Of a DNA stretch of 64,000 nt, positions 1-10,395 are shown piece after piece (positions within the stretch are counted from its first letter, which is position 1; each line of letters starts with the position of its first letter). Made by a program: the position numbers and the translations under genes. Under the pieces are notes generated by a model, which saw only the letters and a program-made list of their open reading frames with translations, had not been told where the DNA came from and made no database searches. The stretch covers positions 12,702,001 to 12,766,000 of the forward strand of contig NC_056555.1 in assembly GCF_910596095.1 (NCBI RefSeq), given 5' to 3'. The DNA comes from Thunnus maccoyii. Taxonomy: Eukaryota; Chordata; Actinopteri; Scombriformes; Scombridae.

Positions 1-599
1 GAAGCAAAATCGTATTGTCAATATTATATGTATATTGTGATACTATTTGTCAGTATTGTAAAATATATATATTGGTACATCTTATTGGTGTTGGCATAAC
101 AGTTGAAGAAAGTGTGAGTGTTTCCTTGAGGTCCCATTTAATAGAACATAATAGCAGCAAACAGCTCAACTTCTGGCAGATGAGAAGTTAACTTAACATG
201 GACAACAGTGGGCTTGATAAAAGGCCTCCATTCTTGCTCTTTCAAGCACAACACTTGGACTTAATTACTCACAGAGATCTCAGGGCAGAACAGAGATCAC
301 ACATTCAGGGAGAACATTGTCAGGTCACCCCCGACCTTTGTTGTTCAAAGGGACACAGCTTCACTGACAAGGGATTTGATGCTTTTTTTTCCATGTCCCG
401 TTTGATTGCACAAATGATAATAGCATCAATAAAATGTTTTAGTGGTTAAATTTGTAATAATAAAAATTGTATTTGTCCCAAATGGTTGTCATGCACTATC
501 GAGAGCAAGGCTTTTGAATTAGATGCTGTTATGCTGTAACGCCTTTTTATTGGACATTTAATTTTGTTCTAAATCAAACAATATGTTGCAGTCTCCTCA

Positions 600-1120
600 A
601 ACTAAAAACAATGGATGATATACTACATCTTCTTTCTCCAGAGGAATTACAACACTATAAATGTGGATTTTCAAATTTCTAAAATACAGGAACATTTTGA
701 CAGAGAGAGAGAAACACTAAATTATAGCAAAGCAAAAATGGGAGGAAGAATTGGAAATTGTGATTGGCAATGATCAATAGGAGGACTCAAAACAATTGCT
801 TTACACATGGAGAGAATATGCTTACATACAGATATAGTTGGGGTTTTTTTTACACCATATAAATATTCTAAATATTATTTGTCTACATCTTCTAAATGCT
901 GGGCAGAAAGTGAAGAAATATATGCAAACTTCAAACACATATTTTGGTCATGTGAAAGGTTAAAATCATATTGAATTGGTGTCAAAAGGGAAATAGAATG
1001 TATTATGAACATTTCTATGTAATTGACATTAGAGGCAAACAGGAAGCCCAAGTTTAGACAAATGGGAAGAATAGCGGAGCAAATTAAGAATGTGAAGAAA
1101 ATCACATATAAAATCTGAGG
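600..1120 (+). mobile_element. degraded L1-type LINE fragment (ORF2 C-terminal part)
   Basis: Around 895-975 one plus-strand frame reads like the Cys/His-containing C-terminal segment of L1-clade ORF2 proteins: a Cys-Trp start, then a His-Ile-Phe-Trp-Ser-Cys motif (HIFWSC). Upstream, 730-850 reads as a Trp/Glu-rich stretch of the kind that precedes it. Stops and frame changes occur throughout, so the copy is dead. The assignment rests on one motif and general resemblance; the boundaries are approximate. Confidence 0.45.
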
Positions 1121-1245
1121 CGATATTTACTGTTGTGAAACAAGATGGCTGTGCTACATAAAATGAAATCATAGAGGGAATGGACGAAATTAATGTGTAC
1201 AGGTGTGTGTGTGTATTTGTGTGTTATTGCAGTTTTATGTTTAGA

Positions 1246-2101
1246 TCCAGTGGTGTAAAGTAACTTGTACTTGTACTTTACTTGAGTATTTCCATTTGGT
1301 GCTACTTTATACCTCCACTCCACTACATTTCAGAGGGAAATATTATACTTTCTAATCCACTACATTTATTTGACAGTTTTAATTACTTTTCAGATGAAGA
1401 TTTGATACAATGGATAATATAACAAGCTTTTAAAATACAACACATTATTAAAGATGAAATCAGTGGTTTTCAACCTTTTTGGCTTTTTGGCTTCTGACAT
1501 CTTACAAAAAGCAGTGTGTAGTCGGGGTCACATTTCAGATGTCTATGAGTTGTTAACAGCTCCACCAAATAGTGATTTTTCCCTCTAATCTTCTCACATG
1601 GTTTCATTTCAATAAATGTTCAAATGATCCAATATTTCACCAAAAATCAAAGATTAGAGAAAAAAAATCCCCAAGCTGAAAACAGATTTGTGTATCAGAA
1701 CTTTATTTTTTCTTCTATCCTCTCCCATTAATCATCTCATGACCCCTCAGATTTATCTGGAGACCCTTTGGAGGGGCCCGACCCCTAGGTAGGGAACCAC
1801 TGGACTAAATTACCTAACTGTATATAAAGTAGTTGAAACTAGCTCCACCTCCAGCAGCTACAACAGCAACATGCTGCTTACACACTGATGCTTCAGTATT
1901 AATAATCTAATTATGTCATATATAATAATATATCAGTCAGAGGGACCAAACCACCACTTTTACTGCAAAACTTTATTTTGCTGCTAATATTGCTGTATTT
2001 TTTTCATGCAGGACTTTTATTTGTAATGGTGTATTTTTACATTTCTGTATTGGTACTTTTACTTCAGTAAAGGATCTGAGTACTTCTTCTACCTCTGTTC
2101 A
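1246..2101. mobile_element. TIR element family A, copy 1 (interrupted)
   Basis: This is the first of three copies in the window (also 9490-9997 and 45795-46335). The copies share the left segment with a doubled 'acttgtactttacttgagta' core, an internal 'ttcagagggaaatatt' stretch, and a right end rich in 'acttctt(c/t)(c/t)acc'. The ends are roughly inverted: cagtggtg(g/t)aa at the left, and the complement of cttcttccaccactg at the right. It has no coding capacity and looks like a non-autonomous DNA transposon common in fish. This copy is longer because another element sits at 1461-1802. Confidence 0.65.
1461..1802. mobile_element. hAT-like MITE nested in element A
   Basis: The element begins cagtggttttcaacc and ends gggaaccactg, giving imperfect terminal inverted repeats. 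It is flanked by 8-bp near-repeats, gatgaaat at 1453-1460 and gactaaat at 1803-1810 (6 of 8 match). An 8-bp duplication is the hAT-superfamily signature. There is no ORF. A related half-copy (a 'gacccctta/cagattta' segment followed by a 'gttgggaaacactg' end) is visible near 38280-38345 in an ints13 intron. Confidence 0.65.
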
Positions 2102-2389
2102 GGTCTGCATGCTTTCTTGTGTAGAGGAATGTCTCGTCTGTCTTTCCTGAGGCATTCATGTAAATGCTTACTGGGCTTTATTTATTGATTGGTATGTATT
2201 AGTTTCCACTATTTAGGCTTACAAACCCATATGATTAATGAATTTAATTAAAGAAACAAAAAATGTAACAGAAACAGAAAATGTAATTATGAGTACCATT
2301 TAAAGATTATATATAAACACTAAATCATAACATCATGATTCAAACAGATGTTTCTGTGGTGTCTGTTCAGACGACTTTTATTTTACATG

Positions 2390-2592
2390 CTCACTTCCGC
2401 CGGAAGTACTCAGACTTTTGTTTTGGAAAGCCGTTACAGAGCGGCCGCCATTATTCTTCCTGGCTTGACGGTCGGGAGAAAGACGGTTAAACACTTTTTA
2501 ACATAATATTTCCGGGTAAACTGCAGCCTTCTCAGCCGGTTTGTGCCGTCGGGCGATTGTCTCATGAATTAGCGACACACCGTGCGGACAGA
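2390..2592 (+). promoter_or_regulatory. CpG-rich promoter and 5' UTR of the TINF2_N/zinc-finger gene 1
   Basis: GC and CpG content rise sharply here against an AT-rich flank. The 15-base palindrome acttccgccggaagt at 2393-2407 holds two head-to-head ETS/GABP cores (CCGGAAGT). A YY1-type GCCGCCATT occurs at 2444-2452. No TATA box is seen. The combination is typical of housekeeping, CpG-island promoters. The start codon at 2593 follows the GC-rich leader. The transcription start is inferred, not observed. Confidence 0.6.
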
Positions 2593-5500
2593 ATGGAGAA
2601 ACGGTCCGACAATGCGGGTAGGTTGCTAAGCTAGCGCTAGCAAGCTAACAGTAGCTGCCGCCGAGAGAAAGGTGGTGAGAAAATAAGATGCAATGACATC
2701 CATCTGTTGCTCAGAACAGACTGTTTGCATTCAGCCGCGGACCAACATGCAGATATCCTAGTCTGTTCAGCTATTTTGAGGAATGTTTAGTAGCTTGCTA
2801 GCTGTCGAACTTCAGCAGGCTGTTTCAAATTAAATAATCGTTGTCGGCCACTGTGTCGTGTAATATCAGCTATCACAACTCCTTTGAATATTACGCTGCC
2901 CATAAGATCTACCTAAAGTTTGAATTTTGCAGTCGGTCGCAGTTTGGCGCTTATTCTCTTCACGACCGCACATGCACGCGCATACTGTGCACACATTAGA
3001 CCCTCTGCAGTTTATCTGCAGTTATCAAAGTGAGTCGTTTGCACTGCAGCGCCCCCCACAGCAGCTGCACACACCTTCAAAACCAGGCTTATATACAGTG
3101 ACATTAAACACACATTTTACAAACCCAAGGGACATCATCATCGCTGCTTAGACTGGTGGAATAAGTATTCGGATGCTTTACTGAAATGTGTACTATGCAG
3201 GATTTCCTAAGAAACAATATATAGACTCATACAAAAGTAATCCCTCCCAAACATCACTTATGACCCACTGGAACTGTGTGGTGGTGTATGTACCTGCAGG
3301 GACCCTTCCCTCTGCCTGTATTTTCTTTTTACTTTGCAGTGGGTGTGTTGCCCCCAGCCAATAACAGCGCGCAAAGTGAGGGGTTGGGATTCGTAGCGTA
3401 TCGACCGGGTTACATCGCTGTGTCTGTCTCTCTCCTCTGCTCCGCTCTGCTCTCTGTCTCTGTGTCATGGATATATAAAGAGCTGCAGGTCTGTGTGTCT
3501 GCTTGACCGAGGGCTTGGCTGAACTACACATGCACAGAGCAGAGAGGCCACAGCAGACAGGATGAAGCTCTTCATGCACACAAAACTCAGCAATGCAGCA
3601 CCTTCCGACAGGGTTGTGCGGAGGTGTGGGCGTGTTTATTTGTGTTTTAGAACGTAACCACCATGAAACAATGAGAAAATAATGTTTTATTTATCTGATT
3701 CACGGCTTTGTTCTCATCAGTGCCGCCCGCGCTCTTCATTCACTCTCTAGCTCACTCAACCACCGCTTCTCTCTCTCTCTCTCTCTCTCTCCCCCTCTCT
3801 AGTTGAGCCGGGGAGGAGGAGCCAATTTTGAATGCTGTGTGTTTACAAACACTGACAGTACAAAAGTTGAAACAATTGAAACATATATATGTACATATAT
3901 ATGAATAGAAATATTAAATGGATAGGATATATGTCCTTAATGGGTATATGTGTCTATGCTGCCTTCATAGTTAAGTTGAGAACTGGCAAAGGGTATGAAA
4001 AAGTGAATTCTGGCTAATGAGAGTCTAAAAAGACATTCATCACTCAATTTAGAGAAAGCATACCAACAGATGAAGGAAAATGTAATAATTGATCAGTGAC
4101 ATTAAAGACTTGTCTACATGAAACCTGGCCAGCGTCCTCTAACGATAGAGGTATTTCTATATTTTCATGCATGCTAACAGACTGGCTTTATGTTGTGTTT
4201 TGTGCAGGTGTTAGAGGTGGCCTTCCCCTGGCCTCCCTCCGCTTGATGGCGTCCCCTCTGCAGCTGACATACTCGTACATATGGCAGGTCATACGGCAGA
4301 GAAACGTGAAGCAGTATGGGAAGGTGGAGGAGTTTGTGACCATGGTGACGCAGACTGTTCCTGAACTCATGAATTTCAAGCAGACTGCCCAGCTCGTCTT
4401 GGGGTTGAGGGCAAGGGTGAGAGTTTGCTTTCATCTATTGTGTATGTGTCTGTGTCAAAGAGTAGAACTTAATTTAATAGGTAGATAACATAAGTAAACC
4501 TTAAGAACCCTCCAGCTATCAGACAGTTTCTTTAGGTACCACATACCTGATGCTGTTTGCTCTCCAGGCTACTAAAATGCATGGCATGACTTATTAAACA
4601 TCAAAGTGCTCTTGCCACACAGCGTTGATGAACTCCACATGTTCCTTATTACAAATCACACACACATCAAGAACAAAAAGAGCATTTGTCATCATAGCTT
4701 TACTCCCTTTGTCTTTCCATGTGGTTGCAGGCCTTGTTCCATTGTAGATTTTGTGCTTTCAAAATTGTCATCTTTGTTTTTTGCATGATTTTTCTCATGA
4801 CTATAATTTCTGTCTTTTCTTGCACTAGATCATTTTGGATTTGCTCCACAACGAGGGACCACCAGATTCCCGGGCTATTCAGACTCTCATAAATAAGTTG
4901 AAAGTCTCTGCATCTTCAGGGGTAAGAATGTGAAAATTTTCTTCTGATACGTACACAGTTGCTTGTGTTTATATTTATCGAGCAGATTTGAGCTTTAAAT
5001 TAAGCAACTTAATTTATGAATTAAACCTGAGTTAATTTCTGTGTTACAGAAGGACTCTGAAGTGGATAAATCTCAAACTAACTTCATGGTGCTGGTCCAG
5101 AATCTGCTGAAAAATCCGACTGAGAGGAAGCGTTTCTTCAAGGTATCCACATCTGTCCACATGCTAATATAATATAAACATGTACACACACACACACACA
5201 CACCACACTGTTAATACTCAGCTAGATGGAGTTGACCTGCATTGCATCTTGCAACATGTCAGTTTTTTCAACCACTTTGACTCTTTTTCACACCAACCTG
5301 TTGCTACTTCAATCCAAAGAGAGTGTTTATTCATCAAAAGTGTTGAAGTCTCCCACATCTTATGTTAAAAACTGAAGGGGGATGTTGTTTTTCATTTATT
5401 TATTCTCATGACAGCTATTTCAGTCGTATGTACAGACCTACATGTAGAGATACAGTGCATTGAATTCATAAAACTCTCCTTTTGACCAAAGTTAAACACA

Positions 5501-8343
5501 ATTCTAAGGTCACAGTACTGTTAATTTCACACACACAAATCTCTCTCTGCAGGAAGTGTTCCCTGTTCAGTATGGCACAAAGTTCGATACAGCGCTTCAG
5601 GCTCTGACCGCGGGCCTGGTGTGCAAGCTGGAGCAACTTCTTCCTGTTCCCAATCTCTCCCAGGTACGCACATGTACGCTAGTTGTTTGCATTTAGTTTG
5701 GGGCAGTCACAGCAGGGTAGGCTAGTGGTTGGAAACAGGAACTATCTTTCATCTGGATCAGTGGAAAAACATGCTTGAGCAAGGAGCAGAGTTCCTCTCA
5801 GCTCCATGGGTGTCTAGTAGTTGCACTTTATTGACTGGCCAAATAGGTAATCAATAACACACATTAGAGTATCTGGGCATTTTCAGAGTGCCTGCAAGAG
5901 TGAATTCCAAACTTTTCCAGACATCTTTAATCCACGTTTGAATGTTGCATCAAACCAACCATCTGATATTGGACTGTGAAGATACAAAAAACATGATCTG
6001 ACCTGAAACATGCACAGCAAACTTATTCATTATTTTTATTTCCTACTTCTAAATCTCAGCTTGGTGCCATGATCTCATCGGAGCCCAGTGTCCTGGAAGC
6101 ATGCGGAGGCTTCATCCCTGAACCCGGCGACCTGAAGACTCTCCTCCTGCACCAGCAGTCCAAGGGAATCCTCAGTGGGAAAGGTATACTTGAGTTTGTT
6201 TGTATGAACATATGATGAAACCCAGACAGATAAGACATGTTGATTATGTAGATGTGCAAAACAACTCTTAAAGGAAAGGAAGAAAGTGATAGATACATCA
6301 GAGAATTGATAGATCAAATAATAGCAGCCCTACACTACAGCTATATGTCACTTCAGTTTACCTTTCCCTGCCTTAATAATTGTTATTAGATTAGTAGAAC
6401 ACAAATAAAATGCAAGCCTTTAGAAGAGAGGATAAGGGATGCTACTTAATACTTCTGCAATATGTTGTATTACATGACTTTTCATGAGAGGTTTGCTGTG
6501 GTTTCACTCAATAATAAAGTTTTATACTTGTATTGTCAGCTTTTAATTAACTTGAAAGTGTTTTGTGATAACATAGACAGGCAGACATGTATACAGAGAG
6601 ATACATTTGTTGAGTAAATCATTGAAAGAAATTAACAAAGACGTCTTAATCTGTGCAGCAACCATCTCATCTTCGGTGGGCGACTGTGTGCTCTCTTCAC
6701 TTGCCTTCCGGCCCAAAGCAGTAGAACCACCACCACCACCCCCAGAATCACCAAAGCGTTTAGAGGTCAGCCTCCAGGACACAAGCCCTGCTTCCCTCAG
6801 TGACACCGAAGACTTGGGAATGATGTCAGATGACTCTGACAGCCCAGCAGTCCCTGCCAGTGTACCACAGGGGAGAGCGCAACACAGTGATAAAACAGAC
6901 GATGGGGGTGCTGCCAAGGAAACAAGTGTCACAACAACAGCTCCTTCGGACAATCTGGTGCAGGAGAAGAGCTCTACACAGGAGCAGTCCGCCACGAGAA
7001 GGGAGGAAGGAGTACCACCACCAGCACCACCGGAGAAACCGGACCAACAGCGGCTGCCCTTGAAATCAATCCCTTTCAAGGTAGTGCAAGTGCCGATCAA
7101 AACCGCTCCCACCTTACAGAATGCAGGTAGCACAGGAACAAAAGACAGCCAAAAGCCCACGACTCAGCGAGTCACACTGCATCAATGGGTGTCACAGATT
7201 GCCACTAATTCACTCTCGCTCCCTGCCTTGCCACCACTCCCTCCAGCCAGGCTGAGTGTGGACGATGACATGAAGCCAAGCATCAGAAGAAAAAAGCAAA
7301 TTAGGCCTCCAGCTGACAGGTTTACATGTGCCGTGTGCGATAAGACCTTCCCTTATCAGTCGAAGCTAATGGACCACGAGCGCATCCATACAGGAGAGAA
7401 GCCTTTCGTGTGCACGGCATGCAACAAGAGTTTCCGAACACAGGCGTTTCTCAACAACCACCTGAAGACCCACAGCACAGCGCGACCTTACGCTTGTGGC
7501 CAGTGCGGCAAGTGTTTCACCAAGTTACAGAGCTTGTCAAAGCACATGCTCGCTCACAGCGGCCAAAAGCCCTTCTACTGCAACGTCTGCAACAAGGGTT
7601 TCACGCAGTCCACCTACTTCAAAAGACACATGGAGTGCCACACGAGCCAGATGACGTTTCCCTGCAAGCACTGCAACAAAATCTTCCCAACGGCTTTCAA
7701 GCTGTTAAACCACGAGCGCTGGCACACCAGGGATCGCCCTCACATGTGCGAGCGTTGTGGGAAGAGATTCCTCGTCCCCAGCTTGTTGAAGCGGCACATG
7801 GGCTATCACATTGGCGACCGTCAGTATCTCTGCTCCCAGTGCGGAAAGACCTTCGTCTATTTGTCTGACCTGAAGAGGCACCAGCAAGACCACGTGCCCA
7901 AAGCAAAGATCCCATGCCCTGTTTGCCAAAAGAAATTCTCCAGCAAGTACTGCCTGAGGGTTCACCTGAGGATCCACACCAGAGAAAGACCCTACCGGTG
8001 CTCTATCTGTGAAAAGACCTTCACTCAAGTCGGGAACCTGAAAGTTCACATCAGGCTACACACCAACGAGCGCCCTTTCAGCTGCGATGTGTGCGGGAAG
8101 ACCTACAAGCTGGCGTCCCATCTGAACGTCCACAAAAGGACTCATACGTGCAAGAAGCCCTGGACGTGCGACACGTGTGGGAAGGGATTCTCCGTCCCCG
8201 GCCTTCTGAAGAAGCATGAGCAGTTGCATACGAGGGAAGCTAACCCTGACTTCTCCGGCAAACGGAGATACAGGGGTAAGCACAAGAAGCACTCCCTCAA
8301 GAGGAAGTATGATGAGGAAGACGAAGGTAGCGATGATTATTAA
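2593..8343 (+). CDS. TINF2_N-domain, 11-finger C2H2 zinc-finger protein (gene 1)
   Basis: Exons: 2593-2617, 4208-4416, 4829-4921, 5050-5142, 5553-5663, 6060-6174 (alternative end 6184), 6659-8343; about 776 residues. Residues 15-200 (exons 2-6) resemble the N-terminal domain of human TIN2: LRLM...WQV(I/V), a tyrosine-rich KQYGKVEEF helix and LGLRA(R/K) match TIN2's LRF...WQVV, HFPRVLEF and MGLKAK. This TRFH-like fold binds TPP1 and TRF2 in TIN2. Residues about 200-435 are low-complexity, Pro- and Ser-rich and partly acidic. Eleven C2H2 fingers occupy about 437-745, followed by a basic then acidic tail. No TIN2-like FxLxP TRF1-binding motif was seen. A nuclear DNA-binding role is inferred; any telomere link is a hypothesis. 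The exon 6 donor is uncertain: the better-looking donor at 6185 breaks the frame, while the weak one at 6175 keeps it. Poly(A) signal AATAAA is at 8622. Confidence 0.88.
3766..3790. repeat. (CT)n microsatellite
   Basis: About 12 CT units lie in intron 1 of the TINF2_N/zinc-finger gene 1. The neighbouring 2.9-3.6 kb of this intron is CpG-containing, with many short chance ORFs but no splice-bounded coding exon. Confidence 0.85.
5183..5203. repeat. (AC)n microsatellite
   Basis: A short run of alternating A and C in intron 4 of gene 1. Confidence 0.8.
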
Positions 8344-8650
8344 CCAAAGAAACATATTTTGTAATCAATAGGGATGCTCTGATCACTGATTTAATATAAC
8401 CTAAATCCTCCCTATCCGGAAAGCTACCGCATAAGAGACCCTTTGAATGTGCAACCATGTCATTTTCAAAGTTTGACTTGCTACCTTGTGGCAGTGACGA
8501 TTAGGTGGGGCTGGGTAGTTAGTTTTTCAGTGATGGTAGGATCATTTTTTTCTGATCATCGAAGAGTCACAATTTGAGTTATAATGGGTATCACTACCCA
8601 ACCAGCTGGACGATGTCTCCAAATAAAGTCCACTGTTTTACTGTATATCA
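8344..8650 (+). other. 3' UTR and poly(A) signal of gene 1
   Basis: The stop codon ends at 8343. A canonical AATAAA at 8622-8627 suits cleavage near 8640-8650. From there to about 9490 the DNA is AT-rich, with no exon-like frame. A further AATAAA-like run near 9316 could serve a longer transcript. Confidence 0.6.
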
Positions 8651-9489
8651 GTGCTGTTTTTCATGTAATTAGGTGATGTGACAAAAAAGACTTAATGTAA
8701 CTAAGTTACCCTGAGCTGTCACATTTTGAGAAATATAAGATAGCAATGTTGTGTTTTGAACATTTTCTGATCTATTTTGAAATTGTCAATGGTTAGTAAT
8801 CTTTTTCATTCCTAAAACATGTGATGGGTCCTGAAAGTTGAAAAAATATATTTTCCCAAAGGTAATGCTTTTTCAAGAGGCTACCTTTACTATATCCAAC
8901 ATTTTAAAAATGGGCATCATGTAAACAGCATTTCAACGCATGTGACTGTGGAATATATCTCTGCTTTGTAATTAAATGTTCAATGTAGTGTCATTAGCAA
9001 ACATTTAACTTTGTATGTAACCATGCACTGTAAACATTACAGCTACTCTGCTTTTGTTTAAGAGTGAAAATAGTCTGATTTATGTTTATTAGGATTTAAT
9101 TTTTTCCATCAGTGAATGTAGTTATAGATGCTCTAATGGAGTTGAATTAACATTAAGAATTAAGTTTAGTTTTGGCACTATAAAAATTTAACATTATGCA
9201 AATGTGTGATAAGTTGTCCTGTGAATTACCTTTCCCTTTGCTTATCCTGTTATCAGCAGCCATGTATATAACCCATCAGGTAACATTTTCATTGTTTTGT
9301 TGTTTTATAGAAAAAAATAAATACTCATTGCAAAGAACTGTCTTGTTGCTTTGTTACTGCACCAAACCATCTATCATGAGCCCTGAAATGGGACCTAGAT
9401 AGTTTATGTTTAACTTAGAAACATTAGTTCAAGGAAACAAAAGCTATCAGTGCTCAAAAGCGCCATTGATTGACCGTTTTGAAGCCATA

Positions 9490-9997
9490 AACAGCAGTAG
9501 TGGAAAGTAAGTATATTACTCAAGTACTGTACTTTGTACTGTACTTGTACTTTACCTGAGTATTTCCATTTGATGCTACTTTATACTTCCACTCCACCAC
9601 ATTTCAGAGGGAAATATTGTACTTTCTACTCCACGACATTTAATTGACAGCTTTAGTTACATTTAATATGAAGATTTGACACAATGGATAATATAACAAG
9701 CTTTTAAAATACAACACATTGTTAACTAACTCCACCTCCAGCAGCTACAACAGTAACGTGCTGCTTACACATCGCTTCGGTATTAATAATCTAATGATGT
9801 CATATATAATATCAGTCAGAGGGACCAAACCACTACTTTTAGTGCAATACTTTAACTACATTTTGCTGATAATACTTATTTATTTTTACCTAGGTAGGAT
9901 TTTTCATGCAGGACTTTTACTTGTAACTGAGTATTTTTATATTTATGTATTGGTGCGTTTACATTAGCAAAGGATTTGAATACTTCTTCCACCACTG
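9490..9997. mobile_element. TIR element family A, copy 2 (uninterrupted)
   Basis: This is the simplest copy of the family also seen at 1246-2101 and 45795-46335. It starts near cagtagtggaaagtaa and ends cttcttccaccactgg, giving inverted ends. Its uninterrupted middle, where 'aacaagcttttaaaatacaa' is followed shortly by 'ctccacctccagcagc', shows what copy 1 looked like before the nested insertion. It has no coding content. Confidence 0.7.
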
Positions 9998-10189
9998 GTA
10001 AAAAAGTAGACTTTTTTTTCCTTCCTTCCTTTCCGTACGTTTCTCATGACTCATCGGCTTTATTGATGTATTTAACGCTAACGGCTTTCGTCTTGTCTAA
10101 AAGTAGGGTATATTTTATGAGACCAGAAGGTAAAAGCACATTTCCACTGGCTCGTTATGGCACGCATTTGCCTCACGCACGGCACGTCT

Positions 10190-10395
10190 TAACCGCAGGC
10201 TCCGCCCTCAGCCGAGCCGTAACTAGGTAACGGTCACCTGACTGGCTCAAATATTGTGTCGTCATCCAAGCGGCAGCAAAGAAGGAGCGCCATTTTGAAA
10301 AAAACAAAACAAAAACAAAAACAGCCAAACCTTCCACCATTCACCCTCCTCTTGTTAGTTGTTGTGAGTTTGAGGAGAAAAGAAGAGAAAAGAGC
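10190..10395 (+). promoter_or_regulatory. promoter and 5' UTR of gene 2
   Basis: A local rise in CpG content at 10130-10300 follows AT-rich repeats. A YY1-like GCGCCATTTTG lies at 10287-10297, and a poly-A/CAAAA tract follows. The ATG at 10396 opens the first Myb/SANT-like exon. The start site is inferred from composition and from the position of the first coding exon. Confidence 0.45.

Noticed and set aside
2927-3579. Overlapping plus and minus ORFs in intron 1 of gene 1
   Set aside because: No splice sites in phase with neighbours and no recognisable domain; GC-rich sequence with chance open frames.
6543-7160. 205-codon minus-strand ORF opposite the last exon of gene 1
   Set aside because: It is antisense to a proline/serine-rich coding stretch, with low complexity and no domain; it is a shadow of the plus-strand frame.
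7410-8355. Other long frames across the zinc-finger exon on both strands
   Set aside because: The repetitive codon use of C2H2 arrays leaves alternative frames open; only the frame ending at 8343 has finger motifs.
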